DNA of 64,000 bases from Hippasteria phrygiana. Its lineage: Eukaryota > Echinodermata > Asteroidea > Valvatida > Goniasteridae. Location of the stretch: NCBI GenBank assembly GCA_037893225.1, contig JAZGUH010000222.1:558001-622000 (forward strand), given 5' to 3'. The position numbers and the translations under genes are program-made. The notes beneath the pieces are model-generated. The model saw only the letters and a list, made by a program, of their open reading frames with translations. It searched no databases and was not told the origin of the DNA. Shown here piece after piece: positions 33,301 through 41,717 of the stretch. The stretch's first letter is position 1; each line of letters starts with the position of its first letter.

Positions 33301-34263
33301 CGCAAAGAAAAATATGTATTGCACTACGTCAATTTAAAACAGTGTTTGACATTGGGCCTAAAACTAAATAAAGTACATCGGGCGTTACGATTTAAACAAA
33401 AGCCTTGGATGAAATCGTACATCGATAAAAACACGCAACTCAGAACGAAAGCAAAGTCGGATTTCGAAAAAGACTTTTTCAAATTGATGAATAATTCCGT
33501 ATTCGGCAAAACGATGGAAAATGTCAGAAATAGAATAGATGGTGCGCTACTGAGAAACGATCAAGTAAAAGAATACAAAGAGATGGTTTCTAAACCTTGT
33601 TACAAGTCTACTACGGCGTTTAAAGAATGCGGTCTCTCATTCGTGGAATCGTACAAAAAGAAAACGTATTTAAATAAGCCGATTTACTGCGGCGTTAGTA
33701 TCTTAGATTTATCGAAGACTCTAATGTACGACTTTTATTACGATAAACTAAAAAAGACGTATGGTGATAAAGTAAGATTGATGTATACAGACACGGACTC
33801 GCTGCTTTTGATTATCTATACGAAAGACGTTTATCTCGACATGGAAAAACAGTCCGACTTGTACGATTTTTCTAACTACGAGAAAGACCACTTTTTATAC
33901 GACGATACAAACAAGAAAGTCATCGGCAAGTTCAAGGACGAATGCGGAGGAAAAGTCATAAGCGAAGCTACTTGCATCAGATCGAAGATGTACTCGATTT
34001 TATTTGGGGAACACGATATTATAAAGAAGGCCAAAGGCGTAAACCGAGTGGTTATAAACAACGATCTATCTTACGAAAAGTATAAGCGATGCGTTTTATC
34101 GAACGAATGCTATTCAAACAAGATGATTCGTTTTGGAACTGAGCGTCACATGATATACACGGAGGCTCAGGTCAAGCAATCGTTAAATCCTTTAGATACG
34201 AAGAGATATATTTTACCTAATGGTATAGACACTCTGGCTTACGGTCATTGTTCTAACCGTTAG
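30328..34263 (+). CDS. polB: Protein-primed family B DNA polymerase with endonuclease-VII-like zinc insert
   Basis: The 1311-residue enzyme would replicate the element's linear DNA from a terminal protein primer. Two SAP-like repeats start the protein (about 11-50 and 56-95). A Maverick-specific region follows (GSGWTVDKIVAF...IKNEDQECIRWCL), then a C2H2-like finger (CLRCLTHFSSKEKLNTH, about 398-425). Exonuclease motifs are YADFES (Exo I, about 464), FHNLENYDAHL (Exo II, about 646) and YHDLYVTAD (Exo III, about 785). Polymerase motifs are LYLDANNLYG (A, about 888), KLMNNSVFGKTM (B, about 1052) and YTDTDS (C, about 1153). Between Exo I and II is a Cys/His cluster with RDHCHTTGKYRGAAHAYCN, like recombination endonuclease VII. 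ATG follows ATTATAAAAG. All catalytic residues look intact. Confidence 0.96.
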   Translation: METQPAIRGYNRWNKKSLKRYIDKYAITLGPPTGRRNTYIRRDYILAIKREEGKYKNLRILSKASLERLAYDKNIRVVSTGRNDRAIKKDYIEAILRFKEQNTFREADFRETRRFENSYRNLELIPNLFTDDPEQFYNTHKSMIKNKIVAELREIKTMKLQIAMKIKYVKKSGVEITTSTATHFSYQNRVLNKSEIAVAIRKQYETILSQIDKYTNKGSGWTVDKIVAFYININRVNPLVGASYVKLPEYVANKHATVNIKNEDQECIRWCLRAALGIYTDRVKNQLATNPKYKFRGNNPSTYKTDDGLNFTNIDFPTPISQVARIERQNDISINVLGYDTDCKNKTYPQDKRGLIYPLYLSKRPYDTETISLLLYDGHYCWISDLPRFLFGVTNSQHRKLFCLRCLTHFSSKEKLNTHIKDCEGIDSALSTIKMPHKNANKYLDKSILKFKNFKNLQDAPYVIYADFESVLEKTKEPSSKTHEHRACGYSYVVVRCDGRRIKRKTYRGERAIDNFITSLQELEPKINELLARIKPIIYTLKEEVVHLNSNECWICERAIYPNYSCNCQCCKPVEPKSKEELEEYTYENEKGYVEKTCTFCQKKINKFRKVRDHCHTTGKYRGAAHAYCNLKLRVKPGETKIPVIFHNLENYDAHLIMQGISKYQRDIWCIPKNSEKYISFSIGQYRFIDSFHFMSSGLDKLVKSCPRDAFRLLLKRYGEENADLLLQKGVYPYEYMDSFERFSETYLPAKHHFFSALKDKHITDEEYSRAQRVWRTFNIKNMGEYHDLYVTADTLLLAGVFENFRQMCRMNYKLDPANYFTAPGLSWDALLRHTKIELELLTDIDKHLFFEKAKRGGISSVGSTRYAKANNKYLQSHDRDKPDSYILYLDANNLYGWAMSRPLPYGGFKWVNTRQFTHDRIMALQDKAKTGYMFEVDLEYPAELHDLHNDYPLAADNIIIPEEWLSEYQRELASEIGDGTKVKKLTGTLYRKEKYVLHYVNLKQCLTLGLKLNKVHRALRFKQKPWMKSYIDKNTQLRTKAKSDFEKDFFKLMNNSVFGKTMENVRNRIDGALLRNDQVKEYKEMVSKPCYKSTTAFKECGLSFVESYKKKTYLNKPIYCGVSILDLSKTLMYDFYYDKLKKTYGDKVRLMYTDTDSLLLIIYTKDVYLDMEKQSDLYDFSNYEKDHFLYDDTNKKVIGKFKDECGGKVISEATCIRSKMYSILFGEHDIIKKAKGVNRVVINNDLSYEKYKRCVLSNECYSNKMIRFGTERHMIYTEAQVKQSLNPLDTKRYILPNGIDTLAYGHCSNR

Positions 34264-34326
34264 TCTACAACCCCCTTGACAAAAAAAAAATAAAAAATAA
34301 TTATATAATAGATCATCTAATAAATT

Positions 34327-35109
34327 ATGCGCAAGTGGTTAAACGTCGAGCCAACTACGATAGATTTCAATACTGGATTTTTTGCTACGTCCTTAAAAGT
34401 AAAAGATAAGTATTACGATATTTTTGTGGATGTAGCTAATAAATGTAGATTGTACGACGAGACTATAAAAATGCCAGACGTTATAATCGATCATGAAGAG
34501 AATATTTTTTTCATGTTGAACGAAATTGCGACTAAAGCCGTTATACGAGTTGGGTTTGCTCGGGTCGCGATCTTTATGATAAATGTAGAATTCTTAAAGT
34601 ACATCGAGTCGTCTAAGTATAATCATTATACCAAAGTTAGAATGATAACGTATATTTGGTATCTCAAAGCGTGTTTCGATAAAGACTATAAACAAGATCT
34701 CAAGAAGATCTTGATCAGAGCCGGACTAACTCTATATACTTACAAGCTGAAATTCTTCGAAACTACATCTAGAAATATCAACGTGTCTGACGACGCTGGC
34801 TATATGGGTCCGTTGACGCCGACTTACTTGATAAGTAAAGATAAACGAGGTATAATGGATACTTTAACGAAACTAGCCGATGAATTAGGTATAGATTGGA
34901 GACAATTTTGTACATACGCCGGAATGAACTATAATTGCGTAGAACAAATAGATGCCGATTATACAAAAACGACCGAAAAAGCTTTTATGGCCTGTTATAA
35001 ATTTTATTCGGATCATAGGAATTACGACGATATAAATACTATATTTCGGCGCATCATGCGCCAGATAGGCAGATCGGATTTAGCTATAGCGTATAACGAT
35101 GTCTTTTGA
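34327..35109 (+). CDS. Accessory protein with C-terminal Death domain
   Basis: 260 residues. The last 80 or so (about 177-258) match the Death-domain pattern: LTKLADELGIDWRQFCTYAG, VEQIDADY, a KAFMACYKFY helix, and RRIMRQIGRSDLA at the end. Death domains mediate homotypic contacts in apoptosis and innate immune signalling; they are not part of the core Maverick gene set. The first 170 residues are not recognised. The gene follows polB on the same strand after a 63-base AT-rich spacer with TTATATAATAG. I infer interference with host cell-death or immune signalling; binding partners are unknown. Confidence 0.75.
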   Translation: MRKWLNVEPTTIDFNTGFFATSLKVKDKYYDIFVDVANKCRLYDETIKMPDVIIDHEENIFFMLNEIATKAVIRVGFARVAIFMINVEFLKYIESSKYNHYTKVRMITYIWYLKACFDKDYKQDLKKILIRAGLTLYTYKLKFFETTSRNINVSDDAGYMGPLTPTYLISKDKRGIMDTLTKLADELGIDWRQFCTYAGMNYNCVEQIDADYTKTTEKAFMACYKFYSDHRNYDDINTIFRRIMRQIGRSDLAIAYNDVF

Positions 35110-35144
35110 AAATATAAACCGAGCAGTCATCTATCAGTTATCGA

Positions 35145-35867
35145 CTAGCCAGAACAAGACGATCGATAAATATCTACTCGAAAAATAAATATCTTATGAT
35201 TATTATCGACTAAAGTACCATCGCGGTCTCTGAAAGAAAAACTCAGTTCGGGTATTTTACTCCTAATTAGCGATATGACAGTTTTTCTTTTATTCTGGAC
35301 AGCCTCTATTACATCCAAATCAGAGCTACTATTTAAAATCGGTATAACGTCTAGCAAGTGCGTGCTCTTTCCGTTGTAGAAATTGTTAGACGTAGATAAC
35401 TGATCGCAATGTAAAAAAATTGTATTCACGTAATTTATACTATAATTCCCTACAAGTTCACCATCAGTTATGGGTAACCAAACAGGGGATACACCCAACA
35501 CTTTTTGAGTATGTAGATCAAATCTAATGATAATCTCAGTAGGATCCGTACTAATAATACCGGCATTAAAAACAATTTTTTTATTAAGCTTGTCTGCGTA
35601 AACTCTGATGATGATTAATTTATTAAGTTCGACTACTAACTCATCGATACCATAATTTCCAGATGGAATTACCATTTCACCGCGAGTTGTACCACGGTTT
35701 TTAATTAATGACCATCTTATAGTCATACGTTGAGTTATATTATAAAAACCGACGGTAAATATCGCGTTGTTTAAACTCATGCAGTAATTTCCCTCAGAGT
35801 TATCTATAGGTTTTGACAAAGTAAACGTTTGTTCGTTACCATCCATTTTAAAAACGTGCGATTCCAT
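35145..35867 (-). CDS. Minor capsid/penton-like protein, paralogue 1
   Basis: 240 residues, starting MESHVFKMDGNEQTFTLSKPID after TAATAAAATGG. It shares order and motifs with the neighbour at 35901-36599: TLSKPIDNSEGNYCMSL, a GFYN motif, a PSGNYGIDELVVELN segment, DKLNKKIVFN, a QKVLGVSP motif, HCDQLSTSNNFYNG and THLLDVIPI. This pattern (beta-rich, an LPKPLDL-like start and a helix for an edge strand) recurs in Maverick and adintovirus proteins that I take to be penton or minor capsid subunits. The role is inferred from pattern and context; no structure was compared. Confidence 0.65.
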   Translation of the reverse strand: MESHVFKMDGNEQTFTLSKPIDNSEGNYCMSLNNAIFTVGFYNITQRMTIRWSLIKNRGTTRGEMVIPSGNYGIDELVVELNKLIIIRVYADKLNKKIVFNAGIISTDPTEIIIRFDLHTQKVLGVSPVWLPITDGELVGNYSINYVNTIFLHCDQLSTSNNFYNGKSTHLLDVIPILNSSSDLDVIEAVQNKRKTVISLIRSKIPELSFSFRDRDGTLVDNNHKIFIFRVDIYRSSCSG

Positions 35868-35900
35868 TTTATTAGAACAAAATCTTCTTTAAAAAATCTC

Positions 35901-36599
35901 TTAAAATTTACCTATCGCCAAGTTAAAACTAATCTTTTTTCCTCGATTATTTATTAAATCGCCGTCTCGGTCTCTGATGCTAAAGCTAAGTTGGTTTATC
36001 TTATCACCCACGAGTCTACGAGCGGTTAATCTTGCACGCTCTACGAGCGTATCGCCTCTTTTCGTTATCGGTATAACGTCTAGCAAGTGCGTTCCCCCTC
36101 CGTTATAGAAATTATTAGACGTAGATAACTGATCGCAATGTAAAAAAAATGCATCGACAGGCATTGTATTATAATGCCCTACATAATCTACGCCAAAAAC
36201 TAAGTTTTTGACCGTTATCCCCAACAATTGTTTAATGTTTTTATCAAAGCGTAGAACGTTATTTTCTTCCGTTACATTTAAAGATATTTTTTTATTAAGT
36301 TTATCTACGGAGACTTCTAACCAAACTAATTTACTGAGTCGGCCTTCGATCCAATCTATATCGTAATATCCAGCAGGAATATCAATTTTACCATCCGTTC
36401 TACCCGTTTCTTTACCAGTGTTTGGATCGACTTGATGTATAAAATAGAGAATTTCGCTATTGCTAGCCATGTTGTAGAAACCCGCGGTTACTATCGCGCT
36501 AGTTAAACTCATACTGTAATCTCCCTTTGAGTTATCTATAGGTTTTGATAATCTAAACGTTCGTTCGTTATCAAACATTTCAAAAACGTGCGATTCCAT
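35901..36599 (-). CDS. Minor capsid/penton-like protein, paralogue 2
   Basis: 232 residues, in tandem with the preceding gene, 33 bases upstream of it on the minus strand. It starts MESHVFEMFDNERTFRLSKP after TTTAATAAAATGG. IPAGYYDIDWIEGRLSKL, DKLNKKISLNV, KNIKQLLGI and the block HCDQLSTSNNFYNGGGTHLL align with paralogue 1. The DNA encoding that last block is nearly identical in both genes (around 35340-35410 and 36070-36140), so it is under strong constraint or was gene-converted, while the rest has diverged. Start-region DNA is shared too (CGTGCGATTCCATTTTATTA). Confidence 0.65.
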   Translation of the reverse strand: MESHVFEMFDNERTFRLSKPIDNSKGDYSMSLTSAIVTAGFYNMASNSEILYFIHQVDPNTGKETGRTDGKIDIPAGYYDIDWIEGRLSKLVWLEVSVDKLNKKISLNVTEENNVLRFDKNIKQLLGITVKNLVFGVDYVGHYNTMPVDAFFLHCDQLSTSNNFYNGGGTHLLDVIPITKRGDTLVERARLTARRLVGDKINQLSFSIRDRDGDLINNRGKKISFNLAIGKF

Positions 36600-36652
36600 T
36601 TTATTAAAGCTTTTATAAGCTTTAAAAACTATTTGGTTTATTATAAATTAAA

Positions 36653-38149
36653 ATGAAATTCGCCCCAGAGAGTACCCCGTTAAACATGCACTTGAGTCAA
36701 CCTAATATCATCGTAAACGCCAATGACAACAGGTCTTTTATCGCTAATTTAACGGATATATTTAGCGCTTATAAAATGTCCGACGTAAAACACGATGAAG
36801 TGGTCGAACGTTACGCATCGGACCCCATAACGTTTTATCAAAATCAACTCAACTTCGCATTTTGGTGCGCGACGTCGGGTTGCGGCGTAGGACTAGAATC
36901 GTTGCTTCATAAAAACCCCGTAATATCGGCTTTATTCAAGTTTCACGTATATTTTACGATCAGAAAGATACTTTACTTTCTAAAATGCCCAGTTCCAGAA
37001 GACGATACATTCGACGATCTAAACAATGGCATCGATAAAGGCGCTTATAGCGATATTTGTCGACATTTTAATGTCGATCCAAACTTGAGTTTTAAACAGA
37101 CCGTAGACTTAACTTCTGGAGGATTAGGTACCGCTTATTTTTACATGTTTAAAATAAACAAGTACTCGCCAGATATACCTTTACCCGTACCCGGTAAAAA
37201 TTATACCCCCATTAAGCTTTACAAGGTTTCGGCTGAATATGACCCTAGTACGGGTGACTATGTAACGGCTAATAAATTGTGGGAATACGATTATGAAGCT
37301 ATGAATCCCGGCGCCACCTACATGGGATTTGTAGAGTCGGGCGATGCGAAACATTTTAGTAAAATAACGCTCGCGTATATCAGACAATCTATAGACGTTG
37401 TACGACTCGGTTTTAGAAAGTTTATACGCCAGAAGAGCTCGTTTACCGACGTCGGTATAGAAAAAATAAACGAAAGCATTAGAACGTACGTGTACGCCAT
37501 ACTCGGTGCGCAAGCCCAAACAAAAACGAGTATACTAACTGCAGGTACCGGATTAGATGCGCAAAGACAATTTGAACATATAGTAGAAGATATCATCAAC
37601 AGCCATACGGACTTGGAATCTTCTATAACCAGATTTCAAAATTCTTTACAGTACGCTAGAAGCTCGTTAAACTTTGTGATTAGCCCTGGATTGTACTTGA
37701 TTCCATCAAATATGGAGCTTTTGGTCGGTATTCACCAAGGCTATAATAATAATATACAGATAGCTACACCCGGCGCATCGATAGGATTAAACATCAACTT
37801 GAACTCAGACGTTGTAACGCCACCAACGCCACCCTCTCCCGTAAAAAAGAGTCGTGTAGTACCCCAGCAGAATTTAGACGATTTAGACTCTCTACCAACC
37901 CCGCCCTCTCCCGTAAAAAAGAGTAAGCTAGTAACCCTAGACGATTTAGACGATTTAGAGTCACCAACACCTACACCTCCGCTACCTGAGGTCGTACGCC
38001 CTACGAGCGTAGCTACGCCACCTCCTCTACTCTCTACGAGCGTAGCTACACCTCCAGACTCGCACGAACAAGAAAAAATGGCTTTAGTCGTTGGTTTAAT
38101 AGCCGCTGCTGGGGTTGGGTATCTAGCTTACGATATTTTACGTCGCTGA
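36653..38149 (+). CDS. Conserved Maverick structural-type protein with proline-rich tail and C-terminal membrane segment
   Basis: 498 residues. The first 390 form a conserved domain familiar from invertebrate Mavericks of this type: PNIIVNANDNRSFIANLTDI, YKMSDVKHDEVVERY, FYQNQLNFAFWCATSGCGV and a GLGTAYF motif. Its function is not established; it may be a capsid-associated protein. Residues 395-470 are rich in Pro with repeats (PTPPSPVKKS twice, TSVATPP twice), and the end has one hydrophobic helix (MALVVGLIAAAGVGYLAYDIL). It starts at AAATTAAAATG and diverges from the penton-like pair. The tail overlaps the 3' end of the integrase gene by 12 bases. Confidence 0.75.
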   Translation: MKFAPESTPLNMHLSQPNIIVNANDNRSFIANLTDIFSAYKMSDVKHDEVVERYASDPITFYQNQLNFAFWCATSGCGVGLESLLHKNPVISALFKFHVYFTIRKILYFLKCPVPEDDTFDDLNNGIDKGAYSDICRHFNVDPNLSFKQTVDLTSGGLGTAYFYMFKINKYSPDIPLPVPGKNYTPIKLYKVSAEYDPSTGDYVTANKLWEYDYEAMNPGATYMGFVESGDAKHFSKITLAYIRQSIDVVRLGFRKFIRQKSSFTDVGIEKINESIRTYVYAILGAQAQTKTSILTAGTGLDAQRQFEHIVEDIINSHTDLESSITRFQNSLQYARSSLNFVISPGLYLIPSNMELLVGIHQGYNNNIQIATPGASIGLNINLNSDVVTPPTPPSPVKKSRVVPQQNLDDLDSLPTPPSPVKKSKLVTLDDLDDLESPTPTPPLPEVVRPTSVATPPPLLSTSVATPPDSHEQEKMALVVGLIAAAGVGYLAYDILRR

Positions 38150-39145
38150 AGAAGGTGGTAACTCAGTATCTGACGGAACGACCATTAATTCTTTCTTAAC
38201 GAACGATCTCTTGGGGCCGTTAGTCAGCCAGTACAACGCGGGCTGTCCGGGATTTGTCGTTCTCCTTCTAATCGTATACATTTCCAAGCTCCAAATAGGA
38301 TCGGTAGCTCTTCTTCTAACGTCTTTTTCGAGCTCTCCAGGAGCGTAAAGATATCTGACGATATCGTCATTTACGCTTAGCGCGACTTCGGGGCTCTTGA
38401 GCCCCGAGGAACTCAATTGTTTTATTTCTAACTGAGACATAGCCGCTCGAGGAGTTAACGGTTTACCTTTCATAGTCGATATCAATCTAGTTTCTTCGTC
38501 GTTTAACGACGCTACGACCTCGGGCAATCTTTTTACCCACTCGCGGCTACGCTCGGTAGGCTGTAACATTTCTTGAGCGTATTGATGACCGAATAATCTT
38601 TCGGATAAAGTACGATTAAATCTTTCTACTATACCTTGAGCTCTATGATTACCAACCTCGCCTTTCTGTACCGCGACGTTGCGAGTCCGCATCAAAGTAT
38701 TAAATTCAGCCATAAATTCTGTACCGGGGTCTACTTTTATCGTGAGAGGCCAAGACAAGGGCGATCTTTTGTAAATCTTTTTTATCGCCTCTACAACTTG
38801 AGTACTCGTTTTATTCGTCAAGGGTTCAGCTTCTTTATATCTAGTGGCCACATCGACGATCGTCAACGCGTATTTATATCTTTTGCGTTTAAATACATCG
38901 TGAGGTAGATACAACAGATCCGCTTGATGCATTTCATTGGGCCTCCCTATAACCTTATTGAGACTCGTAGGTCTCGGGATAGTACTGGGGGCTGGTAAAT
39001 AAATTTGCCACATGGCTTGTTTTCTCAACCAATTTATAACGTCTGGCTCGGGTACGTTAGCTTTTAACGATAATTTTTTTATAGCGCCTGCACCTTTCCA
39101 ATATCCTTTAGGACTGTAAAATATTTTACTTAATTTTGTTTCCAT
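38138..39145 (-). CDS. int: Retroviral-type (rve) integrase
   Basis: 335 residues. The core has Asp76 in HQADLLYL, Asp139 in KVDPGTEF and Glu174 in GIVERFNR, giving D...D34E spacing by my count. A Maverick-style N-terminus (YSPKGYWKGAGAIKKL, NWLRKQAMWQIYLP) precedes it. It would join the element's ends to host DNA and make the 5-6 bp target duplication seen here. It starts at AAAATAAAATGG on the minus strand, back to back with the small gene at 39169. Its 3' end overlaps the preceding convergent gene by 12 bases. Confidence 0.96.
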   Translation of the reverse strand: METKLSKIFYSPKGYWKGAGAIKKLSLKANVPEPDVINWLRKQAMWQIYLPAPSTIPRPTSLNKVIGRPNEMHQADLLYLPHDVFKRKRYKYALTIVDVATRYKEAEPLTNKTSTQVVEAIKKIYKRSPLSWPLTIKVDPGTEFMAEFNTLMRTRNVAVQKGEVGNHRAQGIVERFNRTLSERLFGHQYAQEMLQPTERSREWVKRLPEVVASLNDEETRLISTMKGKPLTPRAAMSQLEIKQLSSSGLKSPEVALSVNDDIVRYLYAPGELEKDVRRRATDPIWSLEMYTIRRRTTNPGQPALYWLTNGPKRSFVKKELMVVPSDTELPPSSAT

Positions 39146-39168
39146 TTTATTTTAACGACTTATTAAAA

Positions 39169-39582
39169 ATGGCGAGTGCATTAATGATGATTGGTGGAGC
39201 TATTGTAAACGCTTTAGCGTTTACCGGATCGAACTTTCTATTTTCGAGTATGGGTGGGTCGTCGGCTGAAGAACGTAAACGACACGACCTCGCTTTAGAA
39301 CAATTAACTCGAGCTAAACAAGAGTGGGTGGAACAAAGAACCAAGTATCTAGATTATCTAAACGATCGACTACATAAAGAAGCCAGGGCTCAAAAAGATT
39401 TTCAAAATGTAGATGAGGCGTTGATAGAATATAACGAAGTAACCAACGAAGAGTTGAGATTACCTCGCGAACCTGTATTGTCGGACTTTTACGCACCTAG
39501 CGAAGGTCAAAAAGATGGCGAAATTGTATTTATCTTAGGAGGCACTGCTGTTTTAGGTTACTTAGTTTATAAGTTTGTCTAA
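39169..39582 (+). CDS. Conserved small Maverick protein with two membrane segments
   Basis: I prefer the Met at 39169 (MASALMMIGGAIVNALAF) over an upstream in-frame Met at 39136. It follows TTATTAAAA, as other genes here do, and the family starts this way. A hydrophobic N-terminus is followed by SSAEERKRHDLALEQL and a long charged helix, then LPREPVLSDFYAPSEGQKDGE and a C-terminal hydrophobic segment (IVFILGGTAVLGYLVYKFV). This layout is conserved among invertebrate Mavericks. It may be a virion membrane or vertex protein, but the function is not known. Confidence 0.8.
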   Translation: MASALMMIGGAIVNALAFTGSNFLFSSMGGSSAEERKRHDLALEQLTRAKQEWVEQRTKYLDYLNDRLHKEARAQKDFQNVDEALIEYNEVTNEELRLPREPVLSDFYAPSEGQKDGEIVFILGGTAVLGYLVYKFV

Positions 39583-39640
39583 AAGTTTAAGTTTATTTAA
39601 ACGTTTTTTTGCTTTTTATTTTTTTGTTTCGTTAAGTAAA

Positions 39641-40918
39641 ATGAACGCAATTTATGGAAGCAAACTGAATCCACACAGAAGTTTAAAAAATCCTAGAGCG
39701 TTGAAGGGGTTGAGACAATCGATGGTTATTACTCATAATCCCAGTACCGCGTCGGCTGGCAGTCTGTTGATCGTTGAATTTCCTATGTTGAGTCAAGACG
39801 ATGTAGTCGTACCGGGTACTGTACGATTGGCTTTTAATATAGACTTAGAATCTGAAGGCACTGGCGAAGACGATGCAAGAACTCTATATTATAACGTCGC
39901 ACGAAATTTAATTAGCGGCGTAAGAATCAAACTAGAAGGTAAAGATTTCGTAGCGTTTACGGATGCCGATGTATATAACGCGTATAAAGACATGTGGCGA
40001 CCAGCCAGCGCGAACGATGCGTATCGAGGACTCGAAGATAGCAACATCACGAAACTCAGAATCGGCGCTAGCAGTGGGGTTGCTGGCGCGAACGGTGGAA
40101 AAGACAAAGCGATTGCAAACGCTTACGGTAATCGATATTACATTCCTCTAGATTTTGAAATGCTTACGGATCATCAGCCTTTTAGTCCATCGACGCTCAA
40201 AGACAGACTAACTTATGAATTTACGTTTAACGATCACGCTAGCGTAGTAAAATCTACCGATAACAACGCAAAGTATAAAATTTCGGGGTTAGATCTCGAG
40301 TTTGAAACGGTGACCAATAAAACATTGGCCGATAATATCAGACAAAAATATCGAGGTAAAACTCATTTTCTATACGAAAAAGTTCAAAGATATACGGTTT
40401 TAACGCTAAACAAGTCCGATACTACTTGGAACATTAATCTCAATCAAGCCATTAGAAGTCTCAAAGGTATACTTCTTTTATTTAAAGAATCGGGCGAAAA
40501 GGATCCTCGAATTTTTTATAATCCAAAGATCGAAAAAGTAGACGTTACGATAGAGGGTAAGCCGAATCAATTGTATAGTCAGGGCATGAAGCGTTATCAA
40601 CACTGGGATGAGATTACCAAGTTTTTCGGCGACTCTAATACAGAATTTGGTGCTAGCGTGTCCAAAGACTTGGAATTACACGATATGACTCTAGGAGATT
40701 ACTTAAACACTAGTTACGGTCTTTGGCTAGATACGAGGGTAACCGACGATAACAAAAGTCACGGTTCTGGCAGGAAAATAGGAGACGTAGGTGGGGGTAT
40801 TTCTCTCCATTTAGAAAGAGAGGCTGAGTCAGATGGCGGACTAACGTGTTACGTTTTCTTGGTGATGGATGGTCAGTTGGTGCTAGAAGATGGAAGATTT
40901 AGCGGTAGTTACTCTTAA
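39641..40918 (+). CDS. mcp: Major capsid protein (double jelly-roll)
   Basis: 425 residues from MNAIYGSKLN. The ATG at 39641 follows GTTAAGTAAA, and the frame is also open for 22 residues upstream, which look non-coding in character. Motifs typical of Maverick/adintovirus hexon proteins are visible: an AGSLLIVEFPMLSQDDVVVPG strand pair, ARNLISGVRIKLEGK, a DVYNAYKDMW motif, IPLDFEMLTDHQPF and LTYEFTFND. Length and order fit the double jelly-roll capsomer, which forms the icosahedral shell. The packaging ATPase gene follows 20 bases downstream. Confidence 0.88.
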   Translation: MNAIYGSKLNPHRSLKNPRALKGLRQSMVITHNPSTASAGSLLIVEFPMLSQDDVVVPGTVRLAFNIDLESEGTGEDDARTLYYNVARNLISGVRIKLEGKDFVAFTDADVYNAYKDMWRPASANDAYRGLEDSNITKLRIGASSGVAGANGGKDKAIANAYGNRYYIPLDFEMLTDHQPFSPSTLKDRLTYEFTFNDHASVVKSTDNNAKYKISGLDLEFETVTNKTLADNIRQKYRGKTHFLYEKVQRYTVLTLNKSDTTWNINLNQAIRSLKGILLLFKESGEKDPRIFYNPKIEKVDVTIEGKPNQLYSQGMKRYQHWDEITKFFGDSNTEFGASVSKDLELHDMTLGDYLNTSYGLWLDTRVTDDNKSHGSGRKIGDVGGGISLHLEREAESDGGLTCYVFLVMDGQLVLEDGRFSGSYS

Positions 40919-40938
40919 AATAGTCTCTACTATTAAAT

Positions 40939-41574
40939 ATGCATAAAACGTTTCCAAAAACACCACACTGCGCGTTAGTATGCGGTAGGACTAATTCGGG
41001 TAAAACCAAATATATTTTAGATCTATTAGAAACTGAATATAAAGATCACTTTGAAAATATCGTAGTTATTTGCCCTACGTTGAGCAACAACAAGACATAT
41101 CGCGAGAGACATTGGTTGTGGTCAGACCCCGAGATATACCTATGCGATTTAGAGGTAGAAAAGGTGACCCTCAACGAAGCTTTAGCATTTTATAGAGCTC
41201 GATTTAAAGGATCGCACGTTCTATTTTTGATAGACGATTGTAGCTCGGAACAAGACATAAAATATCGTAAGGCGGCGCTCGGGAAAAACACTTGCGTTTT
41301 AACGAAATTGGCGTTTAGCGGTAGGCACGACAATCACTACTGTTGGTTAATGACTCAAAAGTATAATTGCGTAATGACAGATTTTAGAGCTCAAACTGCA
41401 TTTGTCGTATTGTTCTATTGCAAAGATAAGAATAGTTTCGATCAATGCCTCGATGAAAATGATGCGGTGCCTTTAGAAGAAAGATCGAGAATTAAACATA
41501 TTTTAAGAGATGTGCCATTTAGTAAATTATTGGTAAAAACTGATCCTCCTGTCTGTTGGCAGTTGATCTATTAG
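40939..41574 (+). CDS. Packaging ATPase (FtsK/HerA-like, A32 type)
   Basis: 211 residues. Walker A is CGRTNSGKTK (15-24) and Walker B is HVLFLIDDCS (about 93-102). LMTQKYNCVMTDFRAQT follows at the place of the sensor region in A32-like packaging ATPases. It would pump element DNA into the capsid. It lies directly after the major capsid gene, the usual pairing of morphogenesis genes. The start is at ATTAAATATG, and all motif residues are intact. Confidence 0.93.
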   Translation: MHKTFPKTPHCALVCGRTNSGKTKYILDLLETEYKDHFENIVVICPTLSNNKTYRERHWLWSDPEIYLCDLEVEKVTLNEALAFYRARFKGSHVLFLIDDCSSEQDIKYRKAALGKNTCVLTKLAFSGRHDNHYCWLMTQKYNCVMTDFRAQTAFVVLFYCKDKNSFDQCLDENDAVPLEERSRIKHILRDVPFSKLLVKTDPPVCWQLIY

Positions 41575-41576
41575 AT

Positions 41577-41712
41577 AACTGTTAGATACCTATTAGATGA
41601 TTTGTAGATAACTGATAGATGAACTATAGATAAATGATAGATAACTAATAGATAATCTATAGATACCTGTTAGATAACTAATAGATGATCTACAGATTAT
41701 CTAGTCATCTAT
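41577..41712. repeat. Intergenic array of TAGATAACT-like words
   Basis: About a dozen irregularly spaced TAGATAACT, TAGATGATC and TAGATACCT words fill the gap after the ATPase gene. Some are inverted (AGATTATCTA), so short hairpins are possible. No coding sequence is seen. It may be a regulatory or mRNA 3' end region; that is a guess. Confidence 0.7.
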
Positions 41713-41717
41713 AAAAT

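Noticed and set aside
31969..34061. Minus-strand frames within the polymerase gene
   Set aside because: They are shadows of a very well supported family B polymerase on the other strand.
36653..38149. Reading this gene as the missing cysteine protease
   Set aside because: Its WCATSGCGV motif has Cys residues, but no His/Asp/Gln pattern of Ulp1-like proteases is visible in order, and the family is known as a separate Maverick protein.
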